The translations under genes and the position numbers were made by a program. From Nitrospirota bacterium (GTDB taxonomy: Bacteria > Nitrospirota > Nitrospiria > Nitrospirales > UBA8639), in NCBI GenBank assembly GCA_029865515.1, contig JAOUGQ010000004.1, positions 1 through 28,732 of the forward strand: a stretch of 28,732 bases of DNA. The letters run 5' to 3'. Numbering within the stretch: the first letter of the stretch is position 1; every line of letters starts with the position of its first letter. Shown here piece after piece: positions 23,788 through 28,732 of this stretch. The notes below the pieces were generated by a model. The model saw only the letters and a list, made by a program, of their open reading frames with translations, searched no databases and had not been told where the DNA came from.

Positions 23788-24303
23788 ATGAAGGTTATTT
23801 TGCAGGAAAATGTAGAAGGTTTGGGGTATTTGGGTGATGTGTTAACGGTGGCAAAAGGGTATGCGCGGAACTACTTGCTCCCGAGGAAAAAAGCCGTTGT
23901 GGCGGAAGAGCGACAGGTCAAACTGTTGCAGCATATCAAGCGGCAGACCGACCAAAAAGCCAAAAAGGAATTGGAGGCGTTAGGTGATGTCGGTAAGAAT
24001 TTGTCAAAAATTTCCCTGACGTTTGAAGTGCAAACAGGAAAGGATGACAAGCTGTTCGGATCTGTCACATCCAAAGATGTCGCTGAAAAGTTGGCCGCTC
24101 AGGGTGTGGAAGTAGACCGGAAAAAGATTCACTTGCCACAGCCGCTTAGGGAATTGGGAACTTTTTCGGTTGCGGTCAAGCTTCATCGGGACGTGGTTCC
24201 AAAAATCAGTGTGACGCTGGTAAAAAAAGGTGGCGAAGAGGCTGCTCCTGAAGAGGCCACTTCTCAAGAAGAATCTGCGACAGATGAAACGGCGTCTGAA
24301 TAA
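23788..24303 (+). CDS. rplI: 50S ribosomal protein bL9
   Basis: The N-terminal 23S-rRNA-binding module is clear: MKVILQENVEGLGYLGDV, then VAKGYARNYLLPRKKA with the conserved YARNYL. The connecting long helix and C-terminal domain with DKLFGSVTSKDVAEKL follow. The family length is about 150; here 171 because of an acidic tail (EEAAPEEATSQEE) at about 150-171. The ATG at 23788 follows AAGGAGA by seven bases; a GTG at 23782 is rejected. Glu-rich tails are variable among bL9 homologues. The gene is not next to rpsF or rpsR here. Confidence 0.95.
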   Translation: MKVILQENVEGLGYLGDVLTVAKGYARNYLLPRKKAVVAEERQVKLLQHIKRQTDQKAKKELEALGDVGKNLSKISLTFEVQTGKDDKLFGSVTSKDVAEKLAAQGVEVDRKKIHLPQPLRELGTFSVAVKLHRDVVPKISVTLVKKGGEEAAPEEATSQEESATDETASE

Positions 24304-24306
24304 GCG

Positions 24307-25569
24307 ATGAGACACTCAGTAGGGACCCTCAAAGCAATCCGCGACACCGATTATGAGGTGTATGCGGCTATTCGGGCTGAGGAAAAACGGCAGAGGGAAA
24401 ATTTGGTTCTCATTGCGTCAGAAAATTACGCGAGTCCGGCAGTCTTGGGTGCTCAAGGCTGTTTAATGACGAACAAATATGCGGAGGGCTACCCCGGAAA
24501 ACGCTACTATGGCGGATGCCAACATGTTGATACGGTGGAGAATCTGGCTATCGCCAGAGCCAAGGAAATCTTTGCGTGTGAGCATGTGAATGTTCAGCCC
24601 CATTCGGGTTCACAAGCCAATATGGCAGCGTATCTCTCTGTCTTGAAAGCGGGAGATACCATATTAGGGATGGACCTGGCCCATGGCGGGCATCTCACCC
24701 ATGGCAGCAAGGTGAATTTTTCAGGGAAGCTCTTTCAGGCCTTTACCTATGGGGTGGATCGAGAAACCGAGGAAATCAATTATGATGCGGTGGAGCGGCA
24801 GGCGCAGGAAGTCCGCCCGCGTATGATCGTGGTGGGTGCCAGTGCGTATTCCAAGATTTTAGACTTTCCTCGTTTTCAGGCGATTGCCAAATCGGTCGGA
24901 GCCTATCTCTTGGTGGATATTGCCCACATTGCGGGATTGGTGGCCGTCGGGTTGCATCCTAGTCCGGTTCCCTATGCCGATTTTGTCACGACCACGACTC
25001 ACAAGACCTTACGTGGGCCACGGTCGGGCATGATCATGTGCAAGGAAGAGCATGCCAAAGCCGTCGACAAAATGATTTTCCCTGGTATCCAGGGTGGTCC
25101 GCTCATGCATGTCATTGCGGCCAAGGCCGTGGCCTTTAAAGAAGCGCTCTCTCCGGGGTTTAAAACCTACCAGAAACAAGTGCTGGCTAATGCCAAGGTG
25201 TTGGCTGAAGGCTTTCTGAAGCGCGGGTATCGGGTGGTGTCGGGTGGGACAGAGAATCATTTGTTTCTCCTAAATCTGACTCCGAAGGGTGTGACCGGAA
25301 AAGAAGCTGAAGCGGCATTAAATGCGTCCGGCATCGTCGTCAATAAAAATGCGGTGCCTTTTGATGAAAAACCACCGGCCGTGGCGAGCGGCATTCGTAT
25401 TGGCACGCCGACGGTCTCGACTCGTGGGATGCAGAAACCCGAGATGGAACAGATCCTCTCCTGGATGGATGAGGTGATTCAACATTCGCAGGATGTGTCT
25501 CTTCATAAACGGATCCTGCGGGATGTCAAAGACTTGTGTGCACGGTTTCCGATCTTTCATCCATACTAA
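24307..25569 (+). CDS. glyA: Serine hydroxymethyltransferase
   Basis: The PLP enzyme interconverts serine and glycine while charging tetrahydrofolate with a one-carbon unit. The active-site Lys233 lies in TTTHKTLRGPRSG. Other family blocks are LIASENYAS (35-43), NKYAEGYPGKRYYGG (56-70) and HSGSQAN (99-105). The 420-residue length is typical. It starts three bases after the rplI stop and so is coupled to it. Glycine/one-carbon supply feeds purine and dTMP synthesis, in keeping with nrdR downstream. Confidence 0.97.
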   Translation: MRHSVGTLKAIRDTDYEVYAAIRAEEKRQRENLVLIASENYASPAVLGAQGCLMTNKYAEGYPGKRYYGGCQHVDTVENLAIARAKEIFACEHVNVQPHSGSQANMAAYLSVLKAGDTILGMDLAHGGHLTHGSKVNFSGKLFQAFTYGVDRETEEINYDAVERQAQEVRPRMIVVGASAYSKILDFPRFQAIAKSVGAYLLVDIAHIAGLVAVGLHPSPVPYADFVTTTTHKTLRGPRSGMIMCKEEHAKAVDKMIFPGIQGGPLMHVIAAKAVAFKEALSPGFKTYQKQVLANAKVLAEGFLKRGYRVVSGGTENHLFLLNLTPKGVTGKEAEAALNASGIVVNKNAVPFDEKPPAVASGIRIGTPTVSTRGMQKPEMEQILSWMDEVIQHSQDVSLHKRILRDVKDLCARFPIFHPY

Positions 25570-25608
25570 TCTTCCTTTACCGCCTTCCGTCCTAAGGACC
25601 GCTCTGTT

Positions 25609-26073
25609 GTGAAATGTCCTTTTTGCGATCAATTAGAAGATAAGGTTATTGATTCGCGGACGGCGCGCGAAGGAGAAGTGATCCGCCGCCGTCGCGAATG
25701 TCTGGGCTGCAAACGGCGGTTTACGACATATGAGCGAATCGAAGAAAATCTGCCGATGGTTGTCAAAAAAGATAATCGGAGAGAGCCGTTTGACCGGGCA
25801 AAAATATTAGCAGGGCTGAAAAAGGCCTGTGAAAAGCGGCCGGTCAGCATTGGTGCGTTAGGGGCTGCCGTTGATCGGATTGAAAAACGTATTCAAGACT
25901 TAGGTGAAACGGAAGTCCCGAGCCGAACTGTTGGTGAAGAAGTCATGCGGGCCTTAAAAGAATTAGATCCCGTGGCGTACGTGCGATTTGCCTCGGTGTA
26001 CCGGGAATTTAAAGACATCGATCAATTTATGGATACCATCCGGGCATTAACACAAGACACCAGGCCTTCCTGA
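25609..26073 (+). CDS. nrdR: Transcriptional repressor NrdR
   Basis: NrdR binds NrdR boxes upstream of ribonucleotide reductase genes and senses ATP/dATP through an ATP-cone domain. The N-terminal zinc ribbon has CPFC (Cys3/Cys6) and CLGC (Cys31/Cys34), and RRRRECLGCKRRFTTYERIE is diagnostic. The cone spans about 46-136. The 154-residue length matches the family. The start is a GTG preceded by AAGGACC. It follows glyA by 39 bases. No ribonucleotide reductase gene lies in the window. Confidence 0.96.
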   Translation: MKCPFCDQLEDKVIDSRTAREGEVIRRRRECLGCKRRFTTYERIEENLPMVVKKDNRREPFDRAKILAGLKKACEKRPVSIGALGAAVDRIEKRIQDLGETEVPSRTVGEEVMRALKELDPVAYVRFASVYREFKDIDQFMDTIRALTQDTRPS

Positions 26074-26272
26074 GCCATTCTCATTCGTCCGTGGTCGATA
26101 GCCAGTCCAGCCGTTTCGTCCGCACCAGACAATAAAAAGAGGGCAGGCCTTCAATTCATCAAGATCTTCAACCTGTTTCCGATCATGAAAGTGGGAATGT
26201 ATGCCATCTCCCAAATCTTCTAATCGTCCCCCACGCATCACGAGAAGGAATTCAGGGCGATCAAAGCCAAAA

Positions 26273-27352
26273 ATGACGGCTAGTCGGGTTGCGATTATTG
26301 GCGGCGGGCGCGGTGGTACCGCACTCATGGAAATTTTCGCGGAAGATCCCCTGGTCACTGTCGTGGGTTTAAGCGAAGTTCGTCCTCAAACCATAGGTGT
26401 ACGCCTCGCCAAAAAACTTGGGATTCCCGTTGTTCGACGCTATCAAGACCTGCTGAAAATGAAGGATGTGGATCTGCTTATTGACGTGACGGGTAACCCT
26501 GACGTTGAGAAGGCTCTGCTCGAGGCGCACGCCCCACATTTGGCGTTGGTGGGTGGAGCGAGTGCCAAGTTCATGTGGCAATTGATTGAAGCGCGCATCC
26601 GGGCCTCCGCCGAAATCGAACATACGCTCACCCGATATCAATCCCTCTTTCGGTTGTATGTCAAGGAGGAAGCGGAGGGGGCCGTGGATGAGGAGCGGAC
26701 CCGCATTGCATGTGAGATTCATGATGGCCTGGTGCAAACCCTGGTGGGAGTGAATCTGAAGATGGAACGTGTCCGTGAACTGGTGCCAGAGGATCCGACC
26801 AAGTGTTTGGCGATGCTCAATCAAACCACCGTGCAATTAAAGCATGCAATTCAGGAAGCCCGGCAGGTAGTATATAATCTTCGCCCTGGGCAGTATGATC
26901 ATTTGGCGTTTATCCCGGCTTTGTCAAATTATTTAAAGGCCTATGAGCGCGAACACCGGATTCGGACGGAATTTGAAGGGAGCGGGGATGAGTCCCGCCT
27001 CGAGCCGAAAACGAAGGTCTTTGTCTTTCGCATGGTCCAGGAAGCGTTAAGTAATGTGGCCAAGCATGCCAGGGCCACAAAGGTGATGGTGAAGGTGCAG
27101 CTCAAGAAAGATGTGCTGGAAGCGAAAGTCTCCGACAACGGCCAGGGGTTTGATGTCCAGGCGGAAGGGCAGAACCCCGAAAAATGGGATCATTTTGGTG
27201 TGAGAAGTATGATGGAGCGCGCCCGGATGTTAGGCGGAAACGTGCAGTGGGTGTCGAAGTCAGGCACAGGCACGACGGTCGAAATTTCCATTCCTCTCGT
27301 GATAAAGGAAAAGGTGCCTTATGCCCAAAAAAACCAAAGTTCTCATCGTTGA
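26273..27352 (+). CDS. Histidine kinase with N-terminal Rossmann (dinucleotide-binding-like) sensor domain
   Basis: Residues 5-115 form a Rossmann domain with a GGGRGG loop (10-15), LLIDVTGNPDV (68-78) and the conserved HLALVGG (89-95). It resembles the N-terminal domain of homoserine-dehydrogenase or dihydrodipicolinate-reductase-like enzymes. HisKA_3 follows with ACEIHDGLVQTLVG (phospho-acceptor His150), then HATPase_c with QEALSNVAKHA (N box, 256-266), DNGQGF (288-293) and GTGTTVEISIP. There is no membrane segment, so sensing is cytoplasmic. The first 24 codons of a longer frame from 26201 look like antisense-type composition, so the ATG at 26273 is preferred though its ribosome site is weak. 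It overlaps the regulator gene by 32 bases. Confidence 0.85.
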   Translation: MTASRVAIIGGGRGGTALMEIFAEDPLVTVVGLSEVRPQTIGVRLAKKLGIPVVRRYQDLLKMKDVDLLIDVTGNPDVEKALLEAHAPHLALVGGASAKFMWQLIEARIRASAEIEHTLTRYQSLFRLYVKEEAEGAVDEERTRIACEIHDGLVQTLVGVNLKMERVRELVPEDPTKCLAMLNQTTVQLKHAIQEARQVVYNLRPGQYDHLAFIPALSNYLKAYEREHRIRTEFEGSGDESRLEPKTKVFVFRMVQEALSNVAKHARATKVMVKVQLKKDVLEAKVSDNGQGFDVQAEGQNPEKWDHFGVRSMMERARMLGGNVQWVSKSGTGTTVEISIPLVIKEKVPYAQKNQSSHR

Positions 27353-27998
27353 TGATCATCGGGTGGTGCGTGAAGGGTTATGCGCAATTCTTGAGACCAA
27401 GGATGATATCCAGGTGGTGGGGGAAGCGAAAGATGGCGGAGAGGCCGTCGAGCAAACCCGGCTTCTTATGCCGGATGTCATTCTGATGGATGTCAGTATG
27501 CCAGGCATGACCGGGGTGGAAGCCACGCGCATCATCAAACGCGAATTTCCTCATATCGGCGTGGTCGCCCTCACGATGTATGAAGAGCAGCAATATATTT
27601 TTGATCTGGTGCGAGCCGGAGCCACCGGGTATCTACTCAAAGATAGTGATTCGGCACAAATTGTGGCGGCCATTCGAACCATTGCCCGTGGAGAGTCGCT
27701 CATTCACCCATCGGTCGCCAGCAAGATCCTGGTCGAATTTTCCCTGCTGTCGGAAGGCAAGGGTAAGAAGCGTGGTATTTTGGAGCACGATCTCACCGAC
27801 CGTGAAATCACCGTGTTGCAATTAGTCGCCGATGGGAAAACGAATAAGGAAATTGCCAACGTCCTGAATCTCAGTGAAAAAACGGTCAAAAATCATGTCC
27901 GCAATATCTTCCATAAACTCCATGTCTATGACCGCACTCAGGCAGCTATCCTGGCCATTCGCAAAGGGATCATCGAGCTTGAACCCCGCAAGACGTAA
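27321..27998 (+). CDS. NarL/LuxR-type response regulator
   Basis: The receiver domain starts KVLIVDDHRVVREGL with acidic Asp11/Asp12, phospho-acceptor Asp57 in ILMDVSMPG and a YLLKD switch Lys. The C-terminal HTH_LuxR domain (about 155-215) contains LTDREITVLQLVADGKTNKEI and ...VLNLSEKTVKNHVRNIF. The 225-residue length fits NarL-type regulators. Its start overlaps the end of the kinase gene, with AAGG six bases upstream, so it is the cognate partner. Target promoters are unknown. Confidence 0.95.
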   Translation: MPKKTKVLIVDDHRVVREGLCAILETKDDIQVVGEAKDGGEAVEQTRLLMPDVILMDVSMPGMTGVEATRIIKREFPHIGVVALTMYEEQQYIFDLVRAGATGYLLKDSDSAQIVAAIRTIARGESLIHPSVASKILVEFSLLSEGKGKKRGILEHDLTDREITVLQLVADGKTNKEIANVLNLSEKTVKNHVRNIFHKLHVYDRTQAAILAIRKGIIELEPRKT

Positions 27999-28182
27999 TC
28001 GAATCGTGTTGGTAAAACGATTGTGTGCCAGCAGGAAGTAGCGTTGTGCTCTTTGTTGTTATGTTTCCGCAGGGTGATTTCATAGTTTGAGGAATGCGGA
28101 TTCTTTGTTTCACCTTGCTCGTCTATTTTCGTCAGTGCTAACATGTTGGTATTGTGGAGTCTGGTAAGAAGGAGTTAAAACG

Positions 28183-28467
28183 ATGGCTAACGTGACCCTG
28201 TTGGTTTCTAAATCCTGCTCGGCCTGCCCTTCCGCGAAAACGCTCTGGAAAGGTATGCGGGTGAAATACAGTTTTAGTTACCGCGAGATTGATATTACCT
28301 CGGAGGCCGGTCAAGAAATTGCGGAGCGGCATTCGATTCGTGCTGTGCCCGCTACGCTGATCAATGGACGGTTGACGTTTATCGGCGTTCCTCCCCGTGA
28401 GAGTGCAGAGAAAGCTCTTCAAGCCAAGGCCAAGCCAAAACCTAAAAAAGATGAGGATGAAGAGTAA
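28183..28467 (+). CDS. Thioredoxin/glutaredoxin-like protein
   Basis: The 94-residue product has a redox-active CSAC motif (Cys12/Cys15) after a short beta strand (VTLLVSKSC) and a cis-Pro segment IRAVPATLI (Pro56). This is the arrangement of the glutaredoxin/thioredoxin fold. It ends in a Lys/Pro-rich tail (AKAKPKPKKDEDEE). There is no signal peptide, so it is cytoplasmic. AAGGAG lies eight bases upstream of the ATG. It stands 184 bases after the two-component genes and may or may not belong with them. Confidence 0.8.
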   Translation: MANVTLLVSKSCSACPSAKTLWKGMRVKYSFSYREIDITSEAGQEIAERHSIRAVPATLINGRLTFIGVPPRESAEKALQAKAKPKPKKDEDEE

Positions 28468-28546
28468 CTTCGGTTCTCAAGCCTTAAGGATGGATCTCTG
28501 CGAACAACTTCGGGGGATGACGGACGGGAAGAAGGAAGATATTTTG

Positions 28547-28723
28547 ATGCAAGACCAAGAGGATGATGAGCAAGAATTAGATATTGAGTTGCCCGTCCTT
28601 CCCAGAATTGATTCCGGTCCCCCTCCGGATTGTCCATTTTGTGGTGATCCTATGTCCCTGATTGATGGGGATTGGGGTTGCCCTGATTGTAATGGTGAAC
28701 TTATAGGCCCGGAAACCGGCTAG
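28547..28723 (+). CDS. Small zinc-ribbon protein
   Basis: The 58-residue product has an acidic N-terminus (QDQEDDEQELDIELP) and a C-terminal zinc-ribbon CPFCGDPM...GCPDCNGE (two CxxC pairs). Earlier Met codons in frame (28457, 28490, 28517) exist, but only the ATG at 28547 has a GAAGGA site with reasonable spacing (ten bases). The start is the main uncertainty. A metal-binding or adaptor role is inferred. Confidence 0.55.
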   Translation: MQDQEDDEQELDIELPVLPRIDSGPPPDCPFCGDPMSLIDGDWGCPDCNGELIGPETG

Positions 28724-28732
28724 ATTGGTTGT

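Noticed and set aside
26047..26358. Minus-strand frame with protein-like composition opposite the kinase start
   Set aside because: It overlaps the Rossmann coding region and nrdR's end, has no ribosome site at its ATG or GTG codons, and matches no family. It may be a relic but cannot be supported.

Overview
The window looks like chromosomal DNA from a Nitrospirota bacterium, most likely a Nitrospira relative. This rests on gene content, moderate GC with AT-rich intergenic gaps, and the style of the conserved hypothetical genes. No rRNA gene is present to fix the taxonomy, so the assignment is inference. Most of the window is housekeeping, envelope or signalling genes. I see no integrase, transposase, phage or CRISPR signature.

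Layout. 1-2951: a truncated left-edge gene, an HExxH metalloprotease-like gene overlapping nth (endonuclease III), a degenerate intergenic repeat, and ttcA (tRNA 2-thiocytidine synthesis). 3068-6160: a CarS/DUF46-like membrane protein, two small hypotheticals, msrA and a calcineurin-like phosphoesterase. 6153-8248 (minus): a DCC/DUF393 protein, an HTTM membrane protein and its single-pass partner. 8507-12851 (plus): an NTP/NDP-exchange-like MFS carrier, a gamma-glutamylcyclotransferase-like protein, a small membrane protein and a sodium:solute symporter. 12855-14646: a SLOG/DprA-like Rossmann protein followed by a patatin phospholipase, the best candidate here for an undescribed two-gene system. 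14759-20318 (minus): a low-density region of small secreted proteins, lipoproteins, a beta-barrel protein and an orphan Flp pilin, separated by look-alike hairpin terminators. 21194-23443 (minus): tRNA-Leu(CAG), a degenerate helicase-like protein without a Walker A motif, and a secreted partner. 23724-28723 (plus): rplI, glyA and nrdR, a two-component system whose kinase has an N-terminal nucleotide-binding-type Rossmann domain, a thioredoxin-like protein and a small zinc-ribbon protein.

How the genes work together. rplI-glyA-nrdR are tightly packed behind a good sigma70-type promoter and link translation, one-carbon supply and control of ribonucleotide reductase. The kinase and regulator genes overlap and form a cognate pair that may read a cytoplasmic dinucleotide or metabolite. 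The metalloprotease-like gene and nth are translationally coupled. The HTTM, partner and DCC genes form a likely membrane redox or modification unit. Several genes under 60 codons (the Flp pilin at 20151-20318 and a 59-residue protein at 14759-14938) and a likely frameshifted secreted-protein remnant at 18459-18681 were found by reading the intergenic DNA directly.
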